A model generated the notes under the pieces. That model ran no database searches. It was not told the origin of the DNA and saw nothing but the letters and a program-made list of their open reading frames with translations. Of a stretch of DNA of 64,000 nucleotides, positions 44,499 to 54,454 are shown in pieces; positions within the stretch are counted from its first letter, which is position 1, and every line of letters starts with the position of its first letter. The DNA comes from Anaerosoma tenue (GTDB taxonomy: Bacteria > Actinomycetota > Coriobacteriia > Anaerosomatales > Anaerosomataceae). The stretch lies in the NCBI RefSeq assembly GCF_023161965.1, contig NZ_JALNTY010000001.1, positions 434,001 to 498,000 on the forward strand, read 5' to 3'. The translations under genes and the position numbers were made by a program.

Positions 44499-45601
44499 CG
44501 CTTCTCCTCTCCTGCCGCGACCGCAAGGGCGGCGACCCGTACATCGGCATCACGCCGCCCCAGCGAAGCGGCAGAGGATGCCATCGCCGTCCGGCGGGGC
44601 TCATCCTCAAGCAATTCCAGCACGGACGCCACGAACGCCTCGTCGTCGAGCGCGGCGTCGGGCACCACCACCGCGCCACCGGCCTCGGCCACCGCACGGG
44701 CGTTGAGCGTCTGGTGATCGTCTGTCGCATACGGATACGGCACGAGGATCGAGGCCCGCCCGATGGTGGTGATCTCAGCGATCGACGTGGCGCCAGCCCG
44801 GGCGACCACCAGGTCCGCCGCCGCGATCGCATCGCCCATCTCGTCGATGTAGTCGAGTACGTTGTACCCCTGCCACGATCCATCCACCGTCGAGGCCACT
44901 CGCTCGGCCACTGAAGCGGCCTCAATCCTACCCGCCACATGCACCACCTGCAACGCAGCGACGGTCGACAGTCTGGGCGCAAGCGACGCGAACGTGTCAT
45001 TCAGGTGCCGCGCGCCCCTGCTCCCGCCGAACACCAACAGCACGACGGCGTCCGGGTCGAGGCCGAGCATCCGGCGCCCGCGTTCCCGGTCGGCTTCAAG
45101 GACGGCCCCGCGAACCGGATTACCGGTCACAACGGCGCGCCCGGGGTTGCGCAGGTGGTCCGCCGAGCCCTCGTAGGTCACCCCTACCGAAACGGCCCAG
45201 CGGGACAACACCCTGTTCGCGAGACCGGGAACGGAGTTCTGCTCGTGCAGCACGAGCGGTACGCGCCGGGTGCGCGCCGCAAGACCCACCGGGAGCGAGA
45301 CGTACCCACCGAACCCGAGCACCACGTCGGGTCTCCACGAACCGATCAGACGACGCGCCCTGAGCGTCGACCCGGCCATCAGGAGCGACGAGGTCACCAG
45401 CGTGTGCGGCCGCGCCCGATCGAACCCCCGGGCCGGCACGCCGAAGAACACGACGCCCGCCTCTGCCGCCAGTCGGGCCTCGAGTCCGTCAGGCGTTCCG
45501 ACGAACGCTACCTCATGCCCCTCGGCGCGCAGTCGGTCGGCCACCGTCAACGCCGGATAGATGTGTCCGGCCGTCCCGCCGCCGCTCAACAGAACCCGCA
45601 C
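44495..45601 (-). CDS. murG: UDP-GlcNAc transferase MurG (lipid II synthesis)
   Basis: A 368-residue GT28 enzyme making lipid II from lipid I at the inner face of the membrane. The N-terminal acceptor domain starts VRVLLSGGGTAGHIYPALT. The donor domain has FGGSRGARHLN and ARAGATSIAEITTIGRASIL with YPYATDDHQTLNA. GTG 45601 has AGGGGG 7 bases upstream and lies 89 bases inside ftsW. Confidence 0.96.
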   Translation of the reverse strand: MRVLLSGGGTAGHIYPALTVADRLRAEGHEVAFVGTPDGLEARLAAEAGVVFFGVPARGFDRARPHTLVTSSLLMAGSTLRARRLIGSWRPDVVLGFGGYVSLPVGLAARTRRVPLVLHEQNSVPGLANRVLSRWAVSVGVTYEGSADHLRNPGRAVVTGNPVRGAVLEADRERGRRMLGLDPDAVVLLVFGGSRGARHLNDTFASLAPRLSTVAALQVVHVAGRIEAASVAERVASTVDGSWQGYNVLDYIDEMGDAIAAADLVVARAGATSIAEITTIGRASILVPYPYATDDHQTLNARAVAEAGGAVVVPDAALDDEAFVASVLELLEDEPRRTAMASSAASLGRRDADVRVAALAVAAGEEKR

Positions 45602-46775
45602 TCTTCGACCCCCTGGTCCTCCCGGGGCGGACCAGCCGCACCCGTGCTTGTCCTCCATAACGCGACACCGCCAATATCAACCCTACGCACGCGAGCGTGA
45701 GCGTGAGGGAAGAACCACCGGCGCTCACCAACGGCAGCGGGATGCCGGTGATCGGCATGAGCCCTGTCACCGCCGCCATGTTCATCAACGCCTGCACGAC
45801 GATCATCGCGGTCAGGCCACCTGCAAGGAGCTTGCCGAACAGGTCACGGCTCTCCCACGCGACCCGGAATCCCGCGTACGCGAAGATCCCGAAGGCGATG
45901 ACGATTGCGAGCGATCCGATCAGCCCCATCTCCTCGCCGATGACCGCGAAGATGAAGTCGGTGTGCGCGGCGGGCAGATAGAAGTACTTCTGCCGCGAGA
46001 GACCCAGCCCGATGCCATCGATCCCGCCGCTGCCGAACGCATACAGCGACTGGATGATCTGGTAGCCGCCGTCGCTGGGATCCGCCCACGGATCGAGGAA
46101 GGACGTCACGCGCTCCATCCGGTAGCCGGCAGCCCACACAAGCGCGAATGCGACCGTGGCTCCCCCGACCGCCGATGGAACGAGCCACCGCGCCGGCAGA
46201 CCGCCCAGCACCAACAGAAGGAACACGCCCACCACGAGCGAGACGGTGGTGCCCATGTCGGGCTGCATCATGATCAGAACCACAGTGGGAACGACGGCGG
46301 CGGCCAACCACCCGAGGAACGGCCCGGTGTCGAGCGCCCCCTTGCGCCAGGCCACCACCAACACCGCGGTTACCAGCAAGCACCCGAGCTTGGCGTACTC
46401 GGACGGTTGGACGTACGCGAACCCGAGGTCGATCGAGCGCGTCGCGCCCCATTTGCCCACACCCATGATCTCCACCATGAGCAGCCCCACGAAGGCGACC
46501 GCCCACACGCCCCAGGCGACGACATCAGGACGTCGTGGATCGAGTTCGCCCCGACGCGAACGGAAGTCCCAGAACGATGCGATGAGAAGCGCAACGAAGC
46601 CGATCGCGGCGAACAACGCCTGCTTCTTCAGGTGGAAGGCGCTGTCCCCGTATGCCACGTAGTCGGCCACCGAAGATGCCGAGTACACCATCAGTATGCC
46701 TGCGAGCACCAGGGCGACGGTCGACCCCAGCAGCCAATATCCCGATCGTGTGAGCGTTCTGGGACGACGGGTCAT
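45513..46775 (-). CDS. ftsW: Peptidoglycan polymerase FtsW (SEDS family)
   Basis: A 420-residue SEDS protein with about ten helices. Family motifs are YVQPSEYAKLG, the catalytic-region AAHTDFIFAVIGEEMGLIGS and MPITGIPLPLVSAGGSS. It polymerises septal peptidoglycan with the class B transpeptidase FtsI encoded at 52104. The hydrophilic basic tail of about 45 residues overlaps the murG start region by 89 bases. Confidence 0.95.
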   Translation of the reverse strand: MTRRPRTLTRSGYWLLGSTVALVLAGILMVYSASSVADYVAYGDSAFHLKKQALFAAIGFVALLIASFWDFRSRRGELDPRRPDVVAWGVWAVAFVGLLMVEIMGVGKWGATRSIDLGFAYVQPSEYAKLGCLLVTAVLVVAWRKGALDTGPFLGWLAAAVVPTVVLIMMQPDMGTTVSLVVGVFLLLVLGGLPARWLVPSAVGGATVAFALVWAAGYRMERVTSFLDPWADPSDGGYQIIQSLYAFGSGGIDGIGLGLSRQKYFYLPAAHTDFIFAVIGEEMGLIGSLAIVIAFGIFAYAGFRVAWESRDLFGKLLAGGLTAMIVVQALMNMAAVTGLMPITGIPLPLVSAGGSSLTLTLACVGLILAVSRYGGQARVRLVRPGRTRGSKSAGSVERRRDGRTHLSGVDGGRPTARRGA

Positions 46776-48145
46776 GCGCTCTCCACCATCCGTCCCACGA
46801 TCTCCTTGAACCTGCGGCCGCGCTCCTCGTAGCCGATGAACTCATCGAACGATGTGCAGCCCGGCGAGAGCAGCACCACCCCACCCGGGCGTGCGAGGGT
46901 TCGCGCGGCATCCACCGCCTCCTCGAGCCCACGCGCGGACACGACGTGAAGAGCGACCTCATGGAACGCGTCAGCGATCTCAGCGGCCGCCTCACCGAAC
47001 ACCACGACCGAGTCCGTACGAACCTTCACGGCGGCAGCCAGTGGCCTCATGTCGACGCCCTTGTTCCGTCCGCCCAGGAGCACCACCAGCGGTCGTTCAC
47101 CGAAAGCGGTGAGCGCCTTGAGCACGGCGTCCGGATTGGTGGCCTTCGAATCATTGAAGTACTCGGCGCCGTCCACGGTGCGGACCGGCTCGAGGCGATG
47201 CTCGATCGGCCTGAACGACATCAGCCCGCTCCGGATCGCTTCGATCCCCGCACCGGCGGCGCGAGCGCAGGCGGCGGCGGCGAGGGCGTTGCTCACGTTG
47301 TGCTCGCCCATGATGCGCAGGTCGGAGACGTCCACCAGTGGATGCTCCACGCCACGCTCCTCGAGCACCAATGTCGTACCGTGGAGGTATGCGCCATCGG
47401 CAGGCGTGCTTGTCCGGCTCACGCGACAGACCGTCACGCCCCGCTCGGCCACCGGGTCCGCAAGGGCGCGCGACCCTTCGTCATCAACGTCGATGATCGC
47501 GGTGTCGCCTGAGACCTGCCTGGCGAACACCTTGGCCTTCTCGGCCGCGTACGCTTCGAGCGAGCCATGGTAGTCGATGTGGTCGGGAGTGATGTTGAGG
47601 AGCGCGGCCACCCGGGGGTGGAAGGTGTCCGTCAGGGACAGCTGGAAACTCGAGACCTCGGCGACGATGATCCCCGCCTCGCCCACCTCACCGGCGACAC
47701 GCACGGCGGCGGGCCCGATGTTGCCCGCGGGCTCGGCAACGAACCCGGCTTCGCGCAACAGATGGGTCACGAGAGCGGTGGTGGTCGTCTTGCCGTTGGT
47801 GCCGGTGATGGCGATCCACGGCGCACGGGAGATGCGGTACGCCAGTTCGATCTCCGAGATGACCGGGGCCCCCAAGGCACGTGCGCTGAGCATCAGCGGA
47901 GCGGTCGGGCGTATACCCGGGGACGCGACGACGATATCGCCGCTCTTGACGTGATCCACGCCGAAGCGCACCTCCGCGCCACGCTCCCGAAGCGACTCCG
48001 CACATTCGACGACCGCGTCGCCGGTGCCCGAGTCGAGCACCGTCACCCGCACGCCGTCGCGCGCACGCGACAGGCCCCACTCGGCGGCCGCGCGACCCGA
48101 GGCGCCGAGGCCGAGCACCACGAGGTGTCCGGTCCAGTCGCGCAC
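46772..48145 (-). CDS. murD: UDP-N-acetylmuramoylalanine--D-glutamate ligase
   Basis: A 457-residue Mur ligase adding D-Glu. The N-terminus is VVLGLGASGRAAAEWG, the ATP loop AITGTNGKTTTTALV, and YFNDSKATNPDAVLKAL is diagnostic of MurD. GTG 48145 starts one base after the mraY stop; an upstream in-frame ATG would overlap mraY by 50 bases. Its stop overlaps the ftsW ATG by 4 bp. Confidence 0.96.
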   Translation of the reverse strand: MRDWTGHLVVLGLGASGRAAAEWGLSRARDGVRVTVLDSGTGDAVVECAESLRERGAEVRFGVDHVKSGDIVVASPGIRPTAPLMLSARALGAPVISEIELAYRISRAPWIAITGTNGKTTTTALVTHLLREAGFVAEPAGNIGPAAVRVAGEVGEAGIIVAEVSSFQLSLTDTFHPRVAALLNITPDHIDYHGSLEAYAAEKAKVFARQVSGDTAIIDVDDEGSRALADPVAERGVTVCRVSRTSTPADGAYLHGTTLVLEERGVEHPLVDVSDLRIMGEHNVSNALAAAACARAAGAGIEAIRSGLMSFRPIEHRLEPVRTVDGAEYFNDSKATNPDAVLKALTAFGERPLVVLLGGRNKGVDMRPLAAAVKVRTDSVVVFGEAAAEIADAFHEVALHVVSARGLEEAVDAARTLARPGGVVLLSPGCTSFDEFIGYEERGRRFKEIVGRMVESA

Positions 48146-48146
48146 C

Positions 48147-49199
48147 TCAGAACCTCGCTCTCGTGACGAACCAGAGGGCGAAGCCCACGCCCGCAAGCGC
48201 GCCGGTCACGATCCAGAAGCGGACCATCACCTTCGTCTCGCTCCAGCCCTTCATCTCGAAGTGGTGATGAAGCGGGGCCATCCGGAAGATGCGCTTGCCT
48301 GTCAGCTTGAACGAGGTCACCTGCAGGATGACCGACAGACCCTCGGCCACGTAGATGCCGCCGAGGATCGGGGCGAGCAGCTCGGTCTTGGTCACCACGG
48401 CCAGCGCCGCTATGACCGCACCCAGGCCGAGCGACCCCGTGTCGCCCATGAAGATGTCCGCGGGATAGCTGTTGTACCAGAGGAAGCCGAGGCACGCCCC
48501 GGCGACAGCGGCGGCGAACAGAGCGAGCTCCAGGTTGTCCTGCGCGAACGCGATCGCCACGAACGCAAGCATCACGATCATCACGGTGCCCGCGGCCAGA
48601 CCATCCAGCCCATCTGTGAGGTTCACGGTGTTCGAGAACGACAACACCATGAAGAACACGAGACCCAGATAGAGCCAGGGCAGCTCGAGGGAGAATCCCC
48701 CCACCGAGACCGACGACTGCCATACACCGAGGTCGATCGTCCCCACGAAGGGGATCACCACTTCCGGGCTCACGTGCGCCCAGTTGACCGCGAGCACGCC
48801 GACGGTGCTCGCCACCACGGCCTGACCAGCGATCTTCATCTTCGCCGTCAGTCCGAGCGACCGCGCCTTCATGACCTTGGCGTAGTCATCGATGAAGCCG
48901 AGCATGCCACAGCCGAGCAGCGCGACGAGCGATATGACGCCGGCGCGTCCCACCTCGCCCAGACTGAGGTACACCAAGGACACTACGAGCAGGATGAGCA
49001 CGCCACCCATCGTGGGCGTCCCTTGCTTCACCAGGTGCCCCTGCGGACCGTCGGCACGCACCTGCTGCCCGATGTTCCGGAACTTCAGAAGTCTGATCCA
49101 TACGGGGAACAGCACGATGGCAAGCAGCAGCGCCAGAACCATGGCGACAAGGATCTGGTAAGTGGGATAGCGAGCTATCTCAGGAAGCAGGCTGAACAC
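48147..49199 (-). CDS. mraY: Phospho-N-acetylmuramoyl-pentapeptide transferase
   Basis: A 350-residue enzyme with about ten helices forming lipid I from UDP-MurNAc-pentapeptide and undecaprenyl phosphate. Motifs are GTPTMGGVLIL, GFIDDYAKV, NLTDGLDGLAAGTVMI and the HHHFEMKGWSETKV active-site segment. GTG 49199 lies 20 bases inside murF. Confidence 0.96.
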   Translation of the reverse strand: MFSLLPEIARYPTYQILVAMVLALLLAIVLFPVWIRLLKFRNIGQQVRADGPQGHLVKQGTPTMGGVLILLVVSLVYLSLGEVGRAGVISLVALLGCGMLGFIDDYAKVMKARSLGLTAKMKIAGQAVVASTVGVLAVNWAHVSPEVVIPFVGTIDLGVWQSSVSVGGFSLELPWLYLGLVFFMVLSFSNTVNLTDGLDGLAAGTVMIVMLAFVAIAFAQDNLELALFAAAVAGACLGFLWYNSYPADIFMGDTGSLGLGAVIAALAVVTKTELLAPILGGIYVAEGLSVILQVTSFKLTGKRIFRMAPLHHHFEMKGWSETKVMVRFWIVTGALAGVGFALWFVTRARF

Positions 49200-50604
49200 G
49201 CGGGTCCATCATCCCCTCGACTACCGTCTCCAACCCCATGACGCGCGACGCCTTCACGAGCACGGTGTCACCGGGCTCGACGACGTCGTCTATCACTTCC
49301 GACGCCTCGTCGGCGTTCGCGCAGGGACGCACCACGTCTTCCGGCATCCCGGCCGCCTTCGCTCCGTCGGCGATGCGTCTGCCGAGCTCCCCCACGCTCA
49401 CGAGGACATCGACCGCAGACCGCGCGACCTCTTCGCCCAACTCGAAGTGGGCCAGCTCGGTGAGCGTGCCCAGCTCGGCCATGTCGCCCAGCACCGCTAT
49501 GCGGCGGCCGCGCGTTGGAAGGTCCTGCAGCGCCCCGATGGCGGCGCGCATGGATGTCGGATTCGCGTTGTACGCGTCGTTGATCACCGTCACACCGCTC
49601 GCCGACACGAACGTCTCCATCCGCCAGCGGGAGAACGTGGCTCCCTCGAGCCCTCTCACGATCTCGATGAGCGGAACGCCCAGATAGCGACCTACCGCGG
49701 CCGCCGCGAGCGCATTGTAGACGTTGTGCTTGCCCGGCACCGCAAGCGTGACCCCGGCGGCGCCCTCGGGCATGGCCAGCGTGAACGACGGCATCCCCGC
49801 CGGCGTGACGACGACATCGCACGCCGTGATGTCGGCATCGCTTCCGAGCCCGTAGGTGATGACCTCGGCGGAAGCGGTCGCGGCGAGGGTGGCCGACCAG
49901 GCATCGTCGCCGTTCACGAACACCTGCCCGTCAGCCGGGATCGCCTGCACCAACTCGCCCTTCGCCGACGCGATGGCTTCCTGGCTCCCGAGCACCTCCA
50001 TGTGACTCACGCCCACGTTGGTCACGAGGCCCGCGGTGGGGCGCGCCACGTCGCAGAGGTGTGCGATCTGGCCAGCGCCGCGCATCGCCATCTCCACCAC
50101 CAGAGCCTCCGTGTCGGCGCCAGCATCCATGACGGTGAGAGGCACACCCAGCTCATTGTTCCTGTTGCCGCTGGTGGCGACGACCCGCATCGTCGTGCCG
50201 AGCACGCTCCGCACGAAGTCCTTCGTGGTGGTCTTGCCGGTGGATCCCGTGATACCGATGACCGGACAGGTGAGCCTGTCCCGGTGCCACGCCGCCAACG
50301 CCTCGATCGCCGCATATGCATCATCGACCGCCACCAGGGCGGTCTCCCCGCGACCATGGGCGGCGACCGCCTCACGGACCTCATCCGCGTCCCTGGTCAC
50401 CACGACCACCCGTGCGCCCCTGTCGAGCGCGTCGGGGACGAAGCGATGGCCGTCGGTGCGCTCCCCCACGAAGGCCACGAACGCCGACCCGGGTTCCACC
50501 TCGCGGGAGTCGATCGCGAGACCGTTGATCATCGTCTCCGGCGTACCGCTGATCAGCTCGCCGCCCGTGAGTTCCACCAGTGTCTCGACCGAGAGCCTCA
50601 GCAT
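49180..50604 (-). CDS. murF: UDP-MurNAc-tripeptide--D-alanyl-D-alanine ligase
   Basis: A 474-residue Mur ligase adding D-Ala-D-Ala. The ATP loop is GITGSTGKTTTKDFV. MurF marks are VVEMAMRGAGQIAHLCDVA and INDAYNANPTSMRAAI. Its ATG overlaps the murE stop by 7 bases. Confidence 0.96.
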   Translation of the reverse strand: MLRLSVETLVELTGGELISGTPETMINGLAIDSREVEPGSAFVAFVGERTDGHRFVPDALDRGARVVVVTRDADEVREAVAAHGRGETALVAVDDAYAAIEALAAWHRDRLTCPVIGITGSTGKTTTKDFVRSVLGTTMRVVATSGNRNNELGVPLTVMDAGADTEALVVEMAMRGAGQIAHLCDVARPTAGLVTNVGVSHMEVLGSQEAIASAKGELVQAIPADGQVFVNGDDAWSATLAATASAEVITYGLGSDADITACDVVVTPAGMPSFTLAMPEGAAGVTLAVPGKHNVYNALAAAAVGRYLGVPLIEIVRGLEGATFSRWRMETFVSASGVTVINDAYNANPTSMRAAIGALQDLPTRGRRIAVLGDMAELGTLTELAHFELGEEVARSAVDVLVSVGELGRRIADGAKAAGMPEDVVRPCANADEASEVIDDVVEPGDTVLVKASRVMGLETVVEGMMDPRVQPAS

Positions 50605-52049
50605 CGTGCTCTCAGCTCCTCACGAGCGACCTCTCGATCGTCGAAGTGGATCGTGCGGTCGGCGAATATCTGGTAGTCCTCGTGCCCTTTTCCGGCGATC
50701 AGGACGGCGTCCCCTTCACGCGCGATGGCGAACGCGCGCGCGATGGCGGTGCGGCGATCCACTTCCACCTCATACTCGCACGGCGTCCCCTTGAGACCGT
50801 CCTCCGTGCGCAGGATGATCCCCACAGGATCCTCGCTCCTCGGGTTGTCGCTCGTCACCACCGCTATGTCCGAGTTCTCCCCGGCGGCCTTGCCCATTAG
50901 CGGCCGCTTCTCCGGGTCCCGGTCGCCACCGCAACCGAACACGGTGATCACCCGCCCCGGCGTGATGTCGCGCACGGCGGCGATCGCCTTGGCGAGACTG
51001 TCCGGTGTGTGCGCGTAGTCCACGAGCACCACGAACGGTTGCCCTTCGTCGATCCCCTCGAGGCGACCGGGAACCTGAGGCGCCGACTCCAGACCGCGCA
51101 CGACGATATCCAACCCGATACCCATCGCAAGCGCGCTTCCGGCGGCAACCAACGCGTTGCTCACGTTGTACGCACCCGCAAGCGGGAGCGTGACCTCGGC
51201 TTCGCCCTCAGGCGTCACGAGGTGGAAGGTCGTCGAATCCGCGGCCGGCCGCTCGTTCTCTGCCCGCACCATCGCCCCGGCGGCCCGCCCCACGGTCCAG
51301 ACATCGTCGAGCGCGGCACCCAGCCCCGCTCCACGCGGGTCGTCGATGTTCACAACGCGCGCACCCACTTCAAGGTCGGTGAAGAGTCGTCGCTTGACCG
51401 ACCAGTACTCGTCGAGCGTCCGGTGATAATCGAGATGGTCCTGCGTGAGGTTCGTGAATGCAGCGACGGCGAACCGCAGCGCATCTACCCGGTGAAGGTC
51501 GATGGCGTGCGACGAGACCTCCATGGAGACCGCCTCGACGCCCGCCTCCACCATGCGCGCGAGCAGGGCCTGCAGGTCCGCCGACTCGGGTGTCGTACGC
51601 GACGATGACTGACGCTCGCCGGCGACACGCGTCTCCACGGTGCCGATGAGGCCGGTCGTCCGACCCGCCTGTCTCAAGATGCTGTCCATGATGTAGGTCG
51701 TGGTGGTCTTGCCGTTGGTGCCGGTGATCCCCACGACATCCATGCGGCCCGACGGGTGGTCGTGGAACGCAGCTGAAGCGAGCGCGAGAGCGCGCCTCGC
51801 GTCGTCCACCACGATCTCCCACGCGGCAGTGCCGAGCGGCCGTTCGCAGACGATGGCCACCGCACCCCGCGACAGCGCATCGGCCGCGAAATCGTGCCCG
51901 TCGTGACGGTGTCCCGGTATGCAGAAGAAGACGTCTCCCGGACGCACCGCGTCGGAGCGATACGCGATCCCGGAGACGTCTGTGCCGGCGTGTCCATCCA
52001 TCGACCCCGCCGCACCGCCTACAAGCTGTGAAAGCGTCCTCGTATCCAC
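50598..52049 (-). CDS. murE: UDP-MurNAc-dipeptide--meso-diaminopimelate ligase
   Basis: A 483-residue Mur ligase. The ATP loop is GITGTNGKTTTTYIM. The specificity motif reads SDNPRSEDP, and DNPR is the version associated with meso-diaminopimelate rather than lysine. GTG 52049 is the start. This predicts a DAP-type peptidoglycan. Confidence 0.96.
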   Translation of the reverse strand: MDTRTLSQLVGGAAGSMDGHAGTDVSGIAYRSDAVRPGDVFFCIPGHRHDGHDFAADALSRGAVAIVCERPLGTAAWEIVVDDARRALALASAAFHDHPSGRMDVVGITGTNGKTTTTYIMDSILRQAGRTTGLIGTVETRVAGERQSSSRTTPESADLQALLARMVEAGVEAVSMEVSSHAIDLHRVDALRFAVAAFTNLTQDHLDYHRTLDEYWSVKRRLFTDLEVGARVVNIDDPRGAGLGAALDDVWTVGRAAGAMVRAENERPAADSTTFHLVTPEGEAEVTLPLAGAYNVSNALVAAGSALAMGIGLDIVVRGLESAPQVPGRLEGIDEGQPFVVLVDYAHTPDSLAKAIAAVRDITPGRVITVFGCGGDRDPEKRPLMGKAAGENSDIAVVTSDNPRSEDPVGIILRTEDGLKGTPCEYEVEVDRRTAIARAFAIAREGDAVLIAGKGHEDYQIFADRTIHFDDREVAREELRARC

Positions 52050-52103
52050 CGGTTCCCGTCGTCTCTCCGTCGAGTCATTCTACCATCGGACATGCGGTCG
52101 GCC

Positions 52104-53861
52104 TCACTGGCCATCCCCCTGTGACGCACCCGTTACCGGGCTTCCCGGGGGTATCTTCAGGTGGTCGACACAGTAAGCCGCGATGCGTGCGAACGTGGGC
52201 GCTGCTACCGTTCCGCCGTAGATCGCCTCACTCGGCTCATCGATGTTCACGATGATCAGCACGCGGGGGTCATCGGCAGGCAGAAAGCCCGAGAACGACG
52301 CGACGTACTTGCCCTTGGCGTAGCCTGCGACCCCGTCCGTGCGCGCCTTCTGCGCCGTCCCCGTCTTGCCCGCCACCTGATAACCAGGCACCGCAGCCGC
52401 CGCGCCTGTGCCCTCGTTCACCACGTCGGCGAGCACCACGCGCATGGCCTCAGCGGTCTCCGCGTTGATCGCGCGCTCGGTCTCCAGGACAGGACCTTCC
52501 TCCACCTCACCGCGCGTCTCCTTCAGGAAGTGCGGCGTCACGAGATAGCCGTCGTTCGCGATCGCGCTCAGCGCCCGCGCAAGTTGCAGCGGAGTCACTG
52601 AGATACCCTGGCCGAAGGTGATCGTCGCGAGCGAGGATGGCGACCACTGGTCGGTCGTGGGCAGCCATCCCTTGACCTCGCCCGGGTAGTCGACCCCTGT
52701 GACAGCGGTGAGACCGAAACGGGCGAAGTAGTCGTATAGCCCGTCTTCACCAAGGGTGAGACCGAGCTTGACGGCGCCCACGTTGGATGACTGCGTGACG
52801 ATGTCGGTGAGCGACCACGTGACCGTCTCGCGTTCGTGCGATTCGTGTATCGTCCGCCCTCCCGCCTCGATGGTGGGCGGCAACTCGAAGGTGGAGTCTG
52901 GACTGTGTAGGCCCGCATCGATGACCGCCGCCGCGGTGAGCGACTTGATTGTGGAGCCCGGCTCGTACGTGTCGACGATCGAACGCGCGCGGTAGGCCTC
53001 TCCCGCCGCCTCGCTGAAGCGGTTGGGGTTGAACTGAGGGACCGAGGCCATCGCCAAGATCTCGCCGTTGCGCGGGTCCATCACGATCACGGACCCGGCC
53101 TTCGCGCCCCACTCCTCTACCGCCTCGGCGAGCGCCACCTGCGCCTGGTACTGGATGTCCTTGTCGATGGTGAGCACGATGTCCTGCCCGTCCACCGCCT
53201 CTTCCTCGTACGTGACGCCTCCCGGTATGGGGCGGCCCCTGTTGTCGCGCTCGGCGATCAACCGACCGGGCGTGCCCGCCAGGAGGTCGTCGTAGTAGAG
53301 CTCCAGGCCGGAGAGACCCTCGTCGTCGACACCGACGAACCCGAGGACCTGGCAGGCCAGCTCGTTGCTCGGGTAGACGCGCCGCGAGTCCTCGATGAAC
53401 CCGAGACCCTCGACCTCATGCTCTCTCAGCGTATCCGCGAGCGCGACATCCACCTTGCGCGCGATGTAGACGAAACCCGTGTCCCGGGAGAGCTTCTCTT
53501 CGTACGACGCCGGGTCACCACCGATCGCCGATGCGATCATCTCTGCAGCCCCCGCCTTGTCGGCAACCGCGTCGGGAACGGCATAGATGGTGCGCGCCTC
53601 CATCGACTCGGCCAGGACCTCGCCTTCCCGGTCGAAGATGAAGCCGCGCTCGGGGCTGATGGTGATGTCCCGCGTGCGCTGCTCGGTAGCCGCGGCAGCA
53701 TACTCGGGACCCTTGACGACCTGGATGTAGATGAGTCGGCCACCCACTGCCACGAGCATCGCCAACAGGAGGCTCAGAAGCCACAAGAAGCGCCCGGCAG
53801 ATAGCGGGCGCTCCGGGCCGGCTCCGCGTCGCCGACGTCCTGTGGCGGGCGGCGCACTCAT
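52104..53861 (-). CDS. ftsI: Class B penicillin-binding protein FtsI (PBP3-type)
   Basis: A 585-residue transpeptidase. An N-terminal helix (FLWLLSLLLAMLVAVGGRLIYIQ) anchors it; a pedestal domain precedes the catalytic domain with SxxK (EPGSTIKSLT), SxN (TQSSNVGAVKLG) and KTGT (VAGKTGTAQKA). No PASTA domain is visible. It crosslinks septal wall made by FtsW. The ATG overlaps the ftsL-like stop by 4 bp. Confidence 0.96.
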   Translation of the reverse strand: MSAPPATGRRRRGAGPERPLSAGRFLWLLSLLLAMLVAVGGRLIYIQVVKGPEYAAAATEQRTRDITISPERGFIFDREGEVLAESMEARTIYAVPDAVADKAGAAEMIASAIGGDPASYEEKLSRDTGFVYIARKVDVALADTLREHEVEGLGFIEDSRRVYPSNELACQVLGFVGVDDEGLSGLELYYDDLLAGTPGRLIAERDNRGRPIPGGVTYEEEAVDGQDIVLTIDKDIQYQAQVALAEAVEEWGAKAGSVIVMDPRNGEILAMASVPQFNPNRFSEAAGEAYRARSIVDTYEPGSTIKSLTAAAVIDAGLHSPDSTFELPPTIEAGGRTIHESHERETVTWSLTDIVTQSSNVGAVKLGLTLGEDGLYDYFARFGLTAVTGVDYPGEVKGWLPTTDQWSPSSLATITFGQGISVTPLQLARALSAIANDGYLVTPHFLKETRGEVEEGPVLETERAINAETAEAMRVVLADVVNEGTGAAAAVPGYQVAGKTGTAQKARTDGVAGYAKGKYVASFSGFLPADDPRVLIIVNIDEPSEAIYGGTVAAPTFARIAAYCVDHLKIPPGSPVTGASQGDGQ

Positions 53862-54397
53862 CGCAACGTACCAAGCCCCATGTCGCCGACGAGCAGCACC
53901 TCGGCCTCGCTGGCCGCAAGATCCGCCAGCGTAGCGACCACACGCTGAGCCGCCTCACGCACCGGCGCGGGCTCGGTGTCGACATCGTCGACCAGCGCGT
54001 CCTCTCCCGGGGACGCCGCAACGGCGGCCGCGGGCATCTCCAGGTAGCACACCTGGGCGGGTCTGGTCATGTTGAGCGTCTGACAGGCGAGATCCTCGAT
54101 GCGCGACGGCGATGCCAGGGCGCTCCTGTCGGCTTCGAGCGTCCTGCCGACCTGGCGCTCGGCCTTCACCTCGCTCCGCAGTTCCCATGCGTCGATCGAC
54201 GCCTCGGCGGCGCTCGCCGCAAGCGAGACCCGAACGACTCCTGCCGTCATGAGGATCACCATGCACGTGGCGACCAGCCTGAACGTGCCGATGGCCGCTG
54301 CACGCGTGCGGGTACGACGAGACCCACCGCGCACGACCTTGAGTGCCGGTCGCGCCGGTGCCGCGGTGCGCGTGATCTTGCGTGCCGCTGCGCCCAC
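53858..54397 (-). CDS. ftsL: FtsL-like divisome membrane protein
   Basis: A 179-residue bitopic protein in the ftsL position. A basic N-terminus (about 40 residues) is followed by one helix (FRLVATCMVILMTAGVVRVSL) and a short coiled-coil-like stretch (IDAWELRSEVKAERQVGRTL). After the FtsL-like SRIEDLACQTLNMTRP there is an Ala-rich acidic extension of about 65 residues. FtsL is poorly conserved, so the call rests on topology and location. Starts at GTG 54397 with AAGGAGG upstream. Confidence 0.75.
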   Translation of the reverse strand: MGAAARKITRTAAPARPALKVVRGGSRRTRTRAAAIGTFRLVATCMVILMTAGVVRVSLAASAAEASIDAWELRSEVKAERQVGRTLEADRSALASPSRIEDLACQTLNMTRPAQVCYLEMPAAAVAASPGEDALVDDVDTEPAPVREAAQRVVATLADLAASEAEVLLVGDMGLGTLR

Positions 54398-54454
54398 GGA
54401 GGTGGGCCTCCTTCCCGCTCGTCTTCCCGCCCGCAGGCGGGACCCCTTGGTGCC

